From assembly GCA_946699065.1 (NCBI GenBank), contig CAMPDV010000270.1, positions 186,001-250,000 of the forward strand: DNA of 64,000 bases, written 5' to 3'. The translations under genes were made by a program, and so were the position numbers. The stretch is from Loxodes magnus (Eukaryota > Ciliophora > Karyorelictea > Loxodida > Loxodidae). Positions 1 to 12,700 of this stretch are shown piece after piece (the first letter of the stretch is position 1; the number at the start of each line of letters is the position of its first letter). Under the pieces are notes generated by a model that saw nothing but the letters and a program-made list of their open reading frames with translations, did no database searches and had not been told where the DNA came from.

Positions 1-1739
1 TAATAAGTTTATTACTAAAAATTTCTTAAATATATAAAACTTTAATCAATTAAAAGCACATGCTTTTCTTTATGTTATTTTCATCTTCTATAATATATTT
101 AGTATAAATATTATATACTTAATTAATATTTTAAATTATTGATGTTATTTAATTTAGTTTGCTTTAATACTGCTTTTCGTAAAGTTAGTTATATAAATTT
201 TTATTTTTATCTTTTCGATTGGATTTCGAATAGTCAGTAAATTTAATTTCTAAATTTAAGAATTTTTATATTTTATATTTTTAAACTACTATTAATGACT
301 TTATAAATTTTAGAATTTTTACCATAATAATCATTAGGTTTTTTATAATCTTGAAAATATTGGAAGAAAATTTATTAATTAAAGCAAAAAAAAGCATTTT
401 ACTTATTTTTAGAAACTTATTAAGCAAGTTTAGTTAGTATCTTTGACTTTATCTCATTCAATTCTGTAAAATTTAAATTTAAAATCACTAGAGAAAATTT
501 CATAAAAAGTGTATAATTATATTTAATTTCTTATAATAAAAATTTATAATTATTTTTAAAGATAACAGCTTCAAAAGCTAATAAATAAGAAAAAATATAA
601 TAATTTCTAGTTCCCGATAAGAAAAAAATTTACAAAATTTTGAATATTAAAAAATAAGAAAATTAGTATTAATTTAATAAAAAGATAAGTAACTAAAAAT
701 ATCCTAAAATAAATGAAAAACAATTAAATAGTAAATAAATGCTTAAAAAGATAATCTAATAGCATTAAAATTACTAGATAAAAAGTTATTCTACTTTACT
801 AATTGATGATTGCTTAACCTTCTATAAAGATAAAGTAACTTAAGTAAGAAATTTCTAGTTTTAAATAAAATAATATTAGTAAAATGAAAAATATATAGTG
901 ATTAAATAATAAGTGATTAACATTTTTATTAGGTTTCCTCAATCAATAATTTTATGATTTAAAGAATTAATTAAATTTTTCAATTAGAGTAAAGTAGCAA
1001 TATTTAAAATTTGCATTCAAGATTTCGGCTTATTTTTTTCTCTGTTTTCAATGATAAAAACATTTATAAGTACTATTATATATTAAATTAGCACACATAA
1101 AGACATTAATCTGATTTACTATCTTTGCAGCAAAAAGTTGTGTTACATAACCATAAATTTAATAAAGAAAAGTTTTTATTTAATTCTATAAATTAGCAAA
1201 ACTAAGCTAAGTGATAATTAAGAATTAAAAAGATAATTTAATTTTTAAAATAAAAGATAGTATTCAATTTCATTTATTATATATAAATTAAAAATTCTTA
1301 CCTATTTAAAAATGATTTCATTTTAGAATCTAATTAATCAAAGGTTTTAGCAAAAAATTACAACTGTTTTTCTATATCTTAATAAACTATTTACAGAACT
1401 AGAATTCAATTAAAAGTTTTAACTTTTATAATTTCTAATTTATGCAAAAAGATTAAATCAATCAATTAAGATTAAAAAATTGGATAAATGTTAAATCCTT
1501 CAAATAAAAAATGCTTACAAATGCTAAAAAATGATTAAAGAAAAATTTACTATATAAGCATTAAAAATTGTTTGAAAAAATAAAAATATTTTGTATAGAA
1601 AAAGCAAAAATGTCAAATAACTTAAAAATTTGCTATAATAACATAGCATAATAAATTAGCATGGCTTCACCGTTTTTAGATTAACCACGATTTTAACTGT
1701 TCAATATTTTTAAATAGGATATATCTTCAAAATGAAGTC

Positions 1740-2105
1740 ATGGCAGATTCCATCTCTTACGATTACCAAGGCAGTGCTTACCAACTTGTCAAGTTAGATT
1801 CTAAGACAAATAACATTCCTAAACAAATGTATTCTGCTTCAGGACTACTAAATTAAACAGAAATTAACAAATAGAAACAAAATATTTTATCAAATATATA
1901 ATATAAATCCCAATAACGAAAAAAAGTAAGTGATCCAACGTAATAAATAATTAAAAATTATCAATACATAAAAAATACTCAATAATGTCAAAAAGCATTT
2001 AAAAAAATAAAACTGAGAAAAAATGAATAAAAATTTGTTCTAAAAATTTTAATTAAAAAATACTTAAAATGCTTAAAAAAATATAATCATTAAAAGTATA
2101 AATGA
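1740..2105 (+). CDS. Small conserved ORF within the repeat, function unknown
   Basis: With UAR read as Gln, an ORF starts at ATG 1740 (protein begins MADSISYDYQGSAYQLVKLD) and runs 121 codons to a UGA at 2103-2105. The first 45 or so residues are polar; the rest is Lys/Gln-rich. The homologous ORF in R3 starts at 38921. Between the copies the sixth-line glutamine is CAA in one and TAA in the other, a synonymous change only under the ciliate code. Local G+C is higher than the surrounding repeat. The reading frame diverges downstream in R3 because of an 8-nt insertion. No domain is recognised. It may be a first exon, a remnant, or a small peptide gene carried by the repeat; coding status is a moderate inference. 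Confidence 0.4.
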
Positions 2106-2999
2106 ATGTTTAACTATTAGCTAAAGAACTACGAAATAAGTTATCATATGGGATTAAGTATTATCTTATGATAAGAACTAAGAAATAAATAATAGAAATT
2201 ATTCAAAACGAATATCGTTTTAGATCTATCTATTGCATAAATTTACTTATATAAAATAATTATTTCATTCTAGGAGACTTTATATTGTAAAGTTATTTTA
2301 TTAAAGTTTAAAATTTATTTTAGATTGTCAAAATAAAGTATATTATTTTAAATATATAGTTTTATACATTTACTATTTACTTACTTTAAAATTTGAGGAA
2401 ATTCTTTAAAATGGTTTATTTTATTTTTTTATTACATAATTTTTTGCTATCAGAAATACTTAAACTATTATCAAAGATAAGTTATTTGGATTCAAATAAT
2501 TTTTCTAAATTATTTGTTTATAGTAAATTAAACATTTGATTATTCTGCCTTATTTAATAGTATTATATCTAAAAATCAATAACAGAACGAAAATAAAATA
2601 GATTGATTTTGCCAAAACATTAAGATGTAATTAATTTAAGCAAAATAAAGATATCAGAAAAAGGTTTTAATTTTAATATTTTTTATTTACTAAAGGTAAT
2701 TATTACATATTCTAAATATTTAACTTATTTATTCTATACTTTTACTTTTCTTCAATAGTTTATTTTCATATGATTATTTGGTTTATCTTACTTCCGAAAA
2801 CTACTTTCTTATTAGTTATTTAATTTTTTTCTGCCAAACAAAGCTATTTATATTCCTTTATATTCTATATTTTCATAATTATTAGTTTTTTATATCTTAA
2901 TACTTTACTAGTTAAGTTTAATTTTACCTCATTTAAATAGTGATACTTTGGAAGGTTGGTCTTTTAATTATCTAAAATTAAGATAGTTAATTAGCTCGA

Positions 3000-3464
3000 A
3001 TATACTTAAACAAATTGACATTGAATAAGAATAAAAAACATAGAACTAATAGAATTAATAAGAATTAAAATAAGAATAGAATCTAATAGCTAGAATAGAA
3101 AAGATAGAAAGCCACTTATATCCAGAATTCAAGCCTTAAATCACCAAATATAGAAGATGCTGATTCTGTCATTCAAATAACCATTTACTGAAGACTTGCC
3201 AAAGCTTTAAGTAACTAAAGAGAAAGGAAGATCAAAAGACGTGAAGATAACTTACAAGACTATACGTAACTCCATAAGGAGTATTCAAGAAGAAGATTTC
3301 CAACGGAACAAGAAGATTATCATAGTGGTTGCCTCCCACTTAAAAAACTTGGTCATGGTTTCCACCACGTTAAAAAACTGGCAGCGAGAGCCTGGTTTAG
3401 ATTCCAGGGAACGCAAACTTTCTTGACTTTTAGTTTACTATATATATATATACTTAAACAAATT
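3000..3464. repeat. 17-bp target-site duplication pair (3000-3016 / 3448-3464)
   Basis: Both copies read ATATACTTAAACAAATT exactly. R3 has a single, slightly diverged version at 40198-40214, which is the unoccupied target. Confidence 0.85.
3017..3447 (+). mobile_element. 5'-truncated retroelement insertion encoding a CCHC zinc knuckle
   Basis: This block is absent at the equivalent site of R3 (40198-40214). It is flanked by a 17-bp direct repeat, ATATACTTAAACAAATT, at 3000-3016 and 3448-3464, which is the target-site duplication. The insert ends in an AT-dinucleotide tail (about 3438-3448). Its plus-strand frame encodes a Gln-rich stretch, then a zinc knuckle CWFCHSNNHLLKTC (C-x2-C-x4-H-x4-C) near 3155-3197, then a conserved C-terminal motif LVQIPGNANF near 3392-3421. 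The Trp in CWFC is UGA. A related, longer copy lies at 24.4-25.4 kb. A truncated 5' end, a simple-repeat 3' tail and a target duplication are the marks of target-primed reverse transcription. Which autonomous element mobilised it is unknown. Confidence 0.8.
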
Positions 3465-5454
3465 CAAATGGTACGATAATGGATTCTTCTAAAAATATAC
3501 ATTTTGAAGATTCGAGTGAATAATCTAATTTTAACTGATAATTTTAATATTAAAATTATAGCATCATAATTACAATATTTTGATAGTGGAATCTTCTTTA
3601 TTTACACTATTTATGCTAAAAATATAAATTAAAATATTATTTTAAGAATATCAAGATTGTAATAACTATTCTTAAATATATTTTTGTTTATGCATTTTAT
3701 AATTAAAAAATTATGTATTTTAGCTTTCTTGAAGTTAAAAAGAAAACAATTTTTGGGATATTAAAAATCTAGAGATTAAATATTTATTAATTTATTTTAA
3801 ATTAGCTTTTTACTATTAATTTTTTACTTTAATTATTAGAACCTATAAAATATCAAAACTTTTTACACTTGCTTATGAAACTAAATATCTAGTTCTTAAT
3901 TTTTAATCATTATTTTTTAATTTCTGTAATAAAGATTTTAGATTGACAAAGATAGATTAATTTACAATTATATTCTTAAGTCTATATACCAAAAATTTGA
4001 ATAGGATGTGAGAATAAGTTTAGAAATTCTTTTGAATTTTTCATTTCCTCTATAATAAGTAAAATTTACTTTCACTAAAAGTAGCAAACTTCTATATAAA
4101 ACTAATAAATAGTTATATTTTCATGGTGTAATTAAATAAAAGCTTCACTTAGAAAAATTGGATTAAAAAAAGTTAATAAAGTGTAAGAAAATATATAAGA
4201 TCTAACATAATTATATTAACCCTTTTTTCGCTACGAAATTACCTGCTTATTCTTATATGTCTAATTTTTTTGCCGAATTTATCTAACATCAAATACCTAT
4301 TAGTCAAAAGAAGCATAATTTGATTTAATCTTAGCAAGTTAGTTTAATGACAAAATTTATTAAATTAATAAAAATTTAGTTTAAACTACTTTATTTAATA
4401 ACTCTTTAATCTTATTAAAAACCTTTTATTTATTTAAGTTACATTAATAATTAGTACAAATGAAGTAAGTAGGAAGTAAATCATCAATAGATAGAATAAT
4501 TAATTTAGTAAATTAAATTTTAAACCTAATAAAATTGGTAAATTACTAACTATTTGTTTCCAGCAATATTTTTATAAGATAAGACATATTAAGAAAAAAC
4601 TAAATTTATAGTTTTATAAATTTTTACTATAGTAAATTAAAATAAACTGAAACTAAAAAATTGTATATAGAGAATATTTAAATAATTTAGAAGGAAAATG
4701 GAAAAATTATGTTAGTTAAGATTATTAAAACTATTTAGCATATCATTATTATACAAAATATTAATAATATTTATGCTATGAATTACTTTTATACAATAAA
4801 GATATAAGCAATAATAATAATTTAATATAAAAGTTTAAACTTATTATTTAAATATAAATAAAGAGAAAAATAACTAAAATATTTTTACTCTATCAGCATC
4901 AATTTAGTTACTATGCTAATTATCTAATAGGAATTATTTCTATTAATATAATATTCTTTTTATCTATTTAATAATATTTTTTAATATAATCACATTATAG
5001 TATATCTATCCTTTTTCGTATCATTAATCATTATTTATTTATTCATTTATTATATTTTAAGACTAACCAAAATGAAAATGAGCAGGCTCAGCTTTATTCG
5101 TAAATCTTAATTGAATAATTCAGTAAATTCTTAATTTTAGGTTATTTAGTTACTATGGGATTATTTAATTTTATTGCCTAGATAAGTTAGATAGTTATCA
5201 AATTTCTTTAAATTACTGATAGAAATAGAAAAAGCTAATATTTTGAATTAAAACTCAATCTCAAAGTACATTTAATATCTAAGTTTTATATTTATTAGTC
5301 TCACTAAAATATTTAATTACCATAAATTTTTTAAATTTACTTCTGAGAAAATATAACATATAGCATAATATAATTTATTAAAGTGGTATCTTCTTTATTA
5401 GATTTTTCACGAATTTAGTTTAAAGAAAAAAACTAAAAATGTTCTCTTATTGAC
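3465..5454. other. AT-rich body of repeat R1, no gene seen
   Basis: Very AT-rich and dominated by poly-A/T words. It aligns base for base with about 40215-42236 in R3 and, over 3465-4390, with the inverted copy R4. No frame shows homology to anything I recognise. Confidence 0.6.
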
Positions 5455-5825
5455 TATTATTTCTTGCAACACAATCTCGAGACATTGTAGTTTCCAAATG
5501 GGAACTTTTTGTAAATTCCAAGTTCTTGGATCTTGGTTAAATTATCACATTCTGTTAAATTAGATATCAGAATAGTAAATCAAAAATAATGGAACTTCTC
5601 TTTGTCTTTTCTTCTACTTCTTGAACCTACTGCCTTGTTAATCACCATGGAAAGGCATAGATATGATTGAAAAAAGAGCTTTAGACTAAGAGTCCACATC
5701 AGATTAACCTTCTCTCTAGTGATACCCCGAATAAGTTAGACATCTCCCATTAGGTCCCTTCTACACTTATCCGTTGCATTATCCTGATGAAAACCCTACC
5801 GACAGTGGTCGTCATCCATATTTAA
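5455..5825. other. GC-island in repeat R1, possible structured RNA or SINE-like segment
   Basis: Local G+C is about 40%, against about 20% around it. The island is conserved in R3 (42240-42610). It shares short landmarks with the island at 30414-30745: TCCAAATGGG near the start, AAGTTAGRCAT and ACTTATCC in the middle, and ATCCAT at the end. The minus strand contains a long frame starting ATGGATGACGACCAC, but under this code almost every frame is open, so I do not call a gene. A dispersed short retroelement or a structured RNA are the main alternatives. No clear A/B boxes were found. Confidence 0.45.
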
Positions 5826-6714
5826 TATATATTATCTAAGAAAATAATAAAAAAAATTAAATTTCTAATAAGTAAAAATAAATAATAAGTTGTAAAATCA
5901 GTATAAGTAGATTAGAAAGAAAAACTTATCTTCAAATTTTGTAAATTCATTTGGACGTATCAATCTTTGAAATCTACTTAGAAGATAATTTAATTGAAAT
6001 TACTATAAGAGTAATAACAATTATAAATAATATTCATTTTTGTTTCATCTATAAAATACAATAGGAGAAAGCGAAAATATTTAAACTATTGAAGTTATTA
6101 CTCTCTGTTTTTAAATTATGCCAAATTTAAAAGTTAATTGGATAAAATTTGTACATCACCTATCAAGATGAATGGTGACAAAGGAATTTTAGCAAAGTGA
6201 ATTTTTAAACTTATTTTTATCAATATTTCTCAATTTCAAATAAATAAAAGAAAGTTTTTCAAATGAGAGATTTAAATCAGTGCTAATAATTAAATTAAAA
6301 TTTTGAATGCTAATAGAATGAAATGATAAAACTATTAATAATCTTAATAGAAAAATTAAGTTTAGTTTTGTAAGATTAATAAATTAAGTTCTATAAATTT
6401 TCTATATAATCATTAATTTAAAATTTAATTAAAATTAATAAATCTAAATATAAGCTTATCTATTTGATTATTTTGAAATCTAAAATTAAACAGAAAATTA
6501 AATATTGTACATTTTTTAATTAATCATATAAAATAAAAAAATAGACTACTCGCAATTTTTACATCATACAAAATTCTAATCTAGTTTCGTTTAAAATATC
6601 ATACTTTATATTAAGATGATCCATTAGAAAAAAATTTAAAATTTTTCTGTATTCAAATAAATTTTATTATTGACTAGCTTTATTTAAATTTAAATTTAAC
6701 AAAAAAATTTGTGG

Positions 6715-6754
6715 TACCTTCAATTTTCAGAATATGTTCTTCCAATTGAAGGTA
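6715..6754 (-). repeat. Hairpin in the 3' UTR of the LINE
   Basis: TACCTTCAATT (6715-6725) and AATTGAAGGTA (6744-6754) form a perfect 11-bp stem with an 18-nt loop. It lies between the predicted stop codon of the LINE (6783-6785) and the point where similarity to R3 resumes (about 6687). That is where non-LTR retrotransposons commonly keep the 3' structure recognised by their reverse transcriptase. The role is inferred from position only. Confidence 0.6.
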
Positions 6755-6782
6755 TTATATTGTTTTTAAATGTTATTGTATA

Positions 6783-9700
6783 TCAAGTTTATTGCTCTTC
6801 AGAACTAATTTTCTAGTTTAGGTTTTTTTTTTCTTCTAAGTATTTCCTTTCTTGTTCATTTTCAAGCTAACTTTCATTTTTTTCTATTTTCTGTTGTCAA
6901 TCTTCTTCTTCTTCATCTTCACTATCGTTTTCCTCTTCGTTCCAATCTTCTTCTTCCTCATCATTTTACATCTAATTTTGTTGGACATCTTATTCTTTGT
7001 TTTCTTGTTTTTATTATTCTTCATTCTCTTCATTAAAATTTTCTATTCTTAGATTTGCTTCTTTTTATTATTTCTCGTATTGCTCTTCTTCTTTCTCTTG
7101 TTATAGAATTTCTCGCCTCCTTTTAATAAACATTTGAATGAATATTTTTATTTATTCATCCACCATTTCTATTTTTTTTCTTAGGAAAAGAGTTTATATA
7201 TAGTTAATCGTAACTTATTAGTTTCAAAATATCACATTAACCAATTTTGGAGACTAATCATTCTCTTATATCAATGTAATATATACATTCCATTACATGT
7301 TGGAGAGTGTCATATTCTCCGCATATACAAAAAGGGTTTTCAATAATATAATTTCGATCTTTCAGAGTCTTTCGAAATGCGTAAGACTGGCTTCTAATCT
7401 TATAGATACAAATTATTTCTTTCAAATATTTTTTGTTTAATTTCGTGTATGTTATTTTGGGGAATTATCTTAGGTTTTAAAATTGTTCTGTATATATTTA
7501 TGCAGTAGGCATTCTGCTGAATCTTGAAAGAGCTAATTCAAAATATGTCTTTTATATTTATGTCTACACATATTTACTGAATTAAATTAAGTTGTTATTG
7601 TGCTCTTTATTATCAATTTCTATTTTATAAAATGAGGCCAGTTTCTAAACTTCATCATAATATTGATATCCCTCTTTATAATTATTCTCAAACAATATTC
7701 CAATAGATGATTAAGGTTGATTTTAGCTTTCATTTCTAATCTTAAAGAAAAACCTGAAATACTTAAGAGCCATCATGTGTTTGAATGGCATCCAATTGAG
7801 GTCTACAAAGCATGATTCATTAAACGTATTTCCTGCTGATTAGAAGGCTTTTCTGGCTATTAATCTCATGCTCTTTTCAATTCTGTTCAAGATTCCATTT
7901 ATTCCATACTGCACAGTCCAAGGTATTAAGTCCCCACCGTATTCTGCTTTAGGAAGCGTGAACAGTCTACAAAGCATTTTGAAATTTCAAGGTGTTACGT
8001 TTCTATATCTTGATAATGCAAATACTGCCTTTTTAATTGCTGAAAGATAGTTTGCAGCAACGTATTTGCAATGGTTAATTAGATTCTTCTTTTGGTGAAG
8101 GATCACCCCTAAATATGTGACTTGCTGTTTCTAAATTATTGCTTGGTCTCCTATTTTTAAGTCTAGTTTTGTTTCTTTGCTTTTCTTTTTAAAAACTATA
8201 ACGTTTCGCATTTGGAGACATTTATTTTAAGAAATGTCTAATTGAAAATGGAGTTTGCTTCATTAATAAGTGACTACATATTTTTTTATGAGTTCGATAA
8301 TAGTATTAAATCGTCAGCTCAACCTCTACAAGTGAACCTATTCTTAAAATTAGCACATCTGAATCCTAATATTTCTCCTTTGTTTTCTATATGTCTAATG
8401 ACAATGTCATAGTATAATAATGCAAGCACAGGTCCATGCGAACTTCCTTACATCACTCCATTGCTAAATTTCAATTTCTTAGAATTTGTTCCGTCTATAA
8501 TAAAGGAAGTAGTTAAGTTATTATAAAATGATTCTAAAGCCAAGATGAGACCTAGTGGTAATTTGACTCTTCTTAGTTATTTAAAAAGAATTCTTCTTTC
8601 AATAGAATCAAGCATTTTCTCTACGTCAATTAAAGTTGCAATCAGTTTAGTTTTTCCTTTCGCTTGTTTTCGATAAAGATCTATGATTTATTGGATCACT
8701 CATATTTATTAGGTGGTTTATTTGTTCTTCATAAACCCCATTTAGCTTGAGTGGATTAACTGTCTTTCATAAATTATTGAGTAGAGTCTCTTCGTAAGGG
8801 CCTTATCATATAATTTCAAAATAGTATTGATAAGGGAAATAGGGCGTCAGTTTTTTCAATCGTCTTTACTTCCTTTTTTGAAAATGGGGATTATGATAGA
8901 AGTATTAAGCTCTTCAGGAATCCTTCCAATTCTAAGCATGTTATTTATAAAAGAATGAAGCATCAACGCTAGATAATATCCTGCATATTTTAGCAGTTCT
9001 CCTTTTATTCCATCTGGCCCTGCTGCTTTACCATTAGGAATTAGACTTATAAGTTAGATAATCTCTTCTATTGTAAAAGGATCGAAATTTTATAAGTAAA
9101 AAAAGGGTTAATTTTGAATTTCTATGTTATTTTCATAAATTGCATCTATTTTCTAGTTACTTAGTTCAATCTATTGGTTAGTTAAATTCGAATGCTTGCT
9201 AAATACCTAATTTTCCCATGCTTCTACAAATTAGTCCTTCAATTCCTTATTAAAGTTCATCAAATTTCTTTGTCTAGGGTTAAGTATTTTCTTTGCTTAA
9301 GAAAACATATCTTTTGTGGTTTCATTGAGGAGTAGGAATCTGTTTTTGGCCTTTTGTTTTTTAAATTTTCATAAATGATGCTAAAAGCTTTTTCATAATG
9401 TGTTCGCTCTTTAGTGAAGATCAATGATTTCTTAGTTATTCCTCCCTATATATGCTAAAGTTTCTTTGTACAATTAATTTGCTCTCTTTGCTTCGATATA
9501 TTTTTATGTGAGGTCCTTAGGAAGTCTATTATACTTCGGGTCTGGGATAAATGAGCCTAAAACTTAATCTGCATTGTTCTAAATGCAGTCTCTAATATAA
9601 GTGTATTAATCTTCTAAGTTATCTCTATCAATTAGGAAGAATACTTCTACTTAATCTTTGAATGAATTCTAATAGATAAATCTATCAATAGGATCCTACA

Positions 9701-12700
9701 GTCTACTTATTTTGTACTTTCTCACTTTTATTTTTTCAGTTTGAAGATGAGTATGGTATACAAATTCAACTGTGAATGGAATATGATCTGAAAATAAGCT
9801 ATAATTATGAACCTGAAAATTTCTAAATTAATTCATATTCAAGTGATTATTGATGACAATATAATCGTTGCAATACATATTTTTATTCCCTTTATGTAAA
9901 CATGTGTTCATATTTGCATCGTTTATTATTTCTAAATCGTTTTAGAGAATGAATTCTTAGAATCTATTTGTATTGTCATAGTTGTTAATAGGGTTATCCC
10001 CAAAGCCTTATAGTAGTGCGTTAAAATCTCCTAATAATATATGTGAGTTGTCAGGAAAAGAATTAAGGAATACATTTATATATTCATATGCTTCGTCTTT
10101 TATATTTTCACTCTTGCTGTTATCTGGCATGTAACAAGATGTTATGAATATATTATCTAGTTTGATTGTAACGAACCTCTCTTGAGCTAATTGTTATATG
10201 CTATTCTATTCCGTGCTATTAAGTTAATCTCTAACAATTAAGCAAACTCCTCCTCCTTTTCCTGAGTTCTTGAAATAGGTCCTATATCCATTAATAAGTA
10301 TTGGAGGATAGTCTTATTTTTATCACGTTTCATTAATTGAGAAAATGTCTAAGTCATTATTTCGTATAAATTCTTCCACGTTTAATTGCTTGCTTCCAAT
10401 TCCATTTATGTTAATATGTCCAAGCTTTATTATGCCTATCTCTCTTTGCTTATCGATAGGCATCTTTATTTCTTAATTCTCAAATTCTTGTTTGCATTAA
10501 TACGGTTATTCTACATTGTTCTCTACACCTCCTTTGAGTCTTAGTTATTTTTAAAGGACAATATAGTTAATTCTAAAATCAGTTTATAGCAGCGTTTTAA
10601 CTATATAATTTCCGTTTTTTATAAATCGATGAATTTCTTATGATGAAGTCAAAACTCCTCCTTTTATTCCTGGCTCATAAATACAGAGAATCTTCTCATT
10701 TTGACGAATTTATATGTTAAGCAATTTGGGGCAATTTTTGATATATTACCTGTAACTTATTATAATGAATAATGTCAATGAATCGTACTTTTCACTCAAT
10801 TTATTATCGATTTTTATATCTATTTCATTTCCATCACACGTAGCATGGTTTAGTTTGCAAGATAAAGTTATAAATCTATTGCCTACTAAAGTGAAAAGAT
10901 TCTAATTTCATCATTTATTGGACCTTATAAATTGAATTAGTTAGGCGTCTTTAAATTCGTATTTATTTAAAATCTCTTCAATATTTATTTCATTAAACCC
11001 AAATTTTGACTATTTTAAGTTTAAAGTGTCTTGGTTAAATTTGGCATCTCTTCAACTTCTCTTTCCAAATTTTGTTTGGCTATCCCAATTCATCACATAT
11101 GATGTCTAGATATTTGAATTTTCTAAAATTTCAATCTGCTAATCTTCTTAAATTTAATCACTTAAAAATGTTTATGTTGAAGCATTTCATTTTATTTCTT
11201 TCAAGTAAGATTGAGTTTTAACATCTTATTATTTTCTCTATATTTCTGAAATTTATGCATAGACATTTAGCTTCAATTCTACTTGATGCTCATAATCCTG
11301 CATGAGTTAAACATATAATCCGTTTAATTCATTATATTACTCTTACAGTTTTCCATTATTCTATTTTGTGATTTATAGTTCTTGTTAAGAAGCAACTAGC
11401 TAATGATTGGTAACTACTGTTATTGTTCCTTCATCCTTAGCATTGATAGAATTTTAAGTCTAAATAACCTAATTCTTTAACTCCATGATTCTTGTCTAAC
11501 TATAATTGCTTATTAATTTCCCTTTTTTTGTTCATGTTCAAGCATCTTTGCTATTAATTTTTAAACAGGTTTGTGTTTCCTTTTCTCAAAACTATTTTTA
11601 TTAACACGAGACAAGCCTTTAGTAGACACTCTATATATCTTAATTGATAAATTATTTGTTTAATTTATCATATAAATTCTACAACTTTGTATACTTCAAT
11701 TCAACGAAGTCGCACTAGGTAGATTGATCTAAGAATAATAAGTCTGTACCAGTAGTTAAATCTAAAGTCGATATAGTTGCTTGAGAAATTTAGTTGCTGA
11801 ATTGAATTTCAATTTATGTTTATTCATTCTATGCCTGAGGAGTGATTGTTTATGTAAAAATGCTTTTGACTGATTTGGCATATTTATTTTTTTGAAAGCT
11901 CAGTTCCTATGATATTTAATAATTCTCATTTTGTAATAATTAACACTAAGCTTGTTGTTACTAGCAATTGACTGTGAGTGAATGTACCTTTTAGTCGATC
12001 TGATCTATTTTGCTTAATAAATGAAAATTTTCACCTTTGAGATTTTAGTTAAGAGTTTCTACCTCCCTAAGATGTTATTATACTTCATTATGTCTCAAAT
12101 TACATTTACTCAATTCAGCTTGAATGAATTAAATTTGAGTAACCAAGTTGTTTATAATATTTTGGGCTTCTTACTTGGAAGCAAGTATTGCCTCATCTTG
12201 TAGTTTAAATGATAGTGTCATGTTCATTAGCTCCTCACTAAGCATAGCTTGTTTTACTATACTTTGCTATTAAGTCTAAGTGAGAAGTTAACTCTAAGTA
12301 ACCAATTCTTATATTTAAGTTAAAGAAAGATCAGTATTCGTTTATATTGATTATTATTTATTTGTACCATTATTTACAAATTATTTGGACTAAAGCATTA
12401 ACTATTTCTACTAATTATCAAACCTTAAGATTTAATTTTTATTCTAGATTTTCTTAATTTACTTTTGAGCTTTAAATAAATAATTTTGGTATTATTCTAA
12501 GTGTATTTTATATTGTGATTTAATGTTTAAAGTTTCTTTATTGTGTTACTCATATATATGTATTAGCTTTTCTTACAGAGAATTATTTTTAGTTATGAGT
12601 TTTTAAATTCGAAATTTAAGATTTTTGCTTTCATTTATCCTTTAATTTTCAAAAGTATTTGCCTCTTCTATCTTGCTTTAAATTTTATATTTTAATTTTG

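Larger units (their letters stand above)
1..6690 (+). repeat. Long dispersed repeat, copy R1 (left end outside window)
   Basis: This stretch is nearly collinear with 34803-35830 joined to 38208-43478 (copy R3), differing by scattered substitutions and small indels. Bases 1-1018 match 34803-35825 and also 20790-21790 (copy R2). From base 1019 it matches 38208 onward, so R1 lacks the 2.4-kb block present in R3. The match ends near TTGACTAGCTTTATTT at about 6687, where the LINE 3' end begins. R1 also carries a 431-bp insertion absent from R3. Most of the repeat is AT-rich with no recognisable protein; the exceptions are a small conserved ORF at 1740 and a GC island at 5455. It could be a non-autonomous element or a segmental duplication. 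I see no transposase or terminal repeats, and the true left end is outside the window. Confidence 0.9.

Noticed and set aside
3241-3426. Standard-code 61-aa ORF on plus strand
   Set aside because: Out-of-frame shadow of the zinc-knuckle reading frame in the 431-bp retroelement insert.
6852-7052. Very hydrophobic 66-aa plus-strand ORF, looks like a membrane protein
   Set aside because: It is the antisense of the LINE's acidic and basic tail (GAA/GAT-rich codons give TTC/ATC on the other strand).
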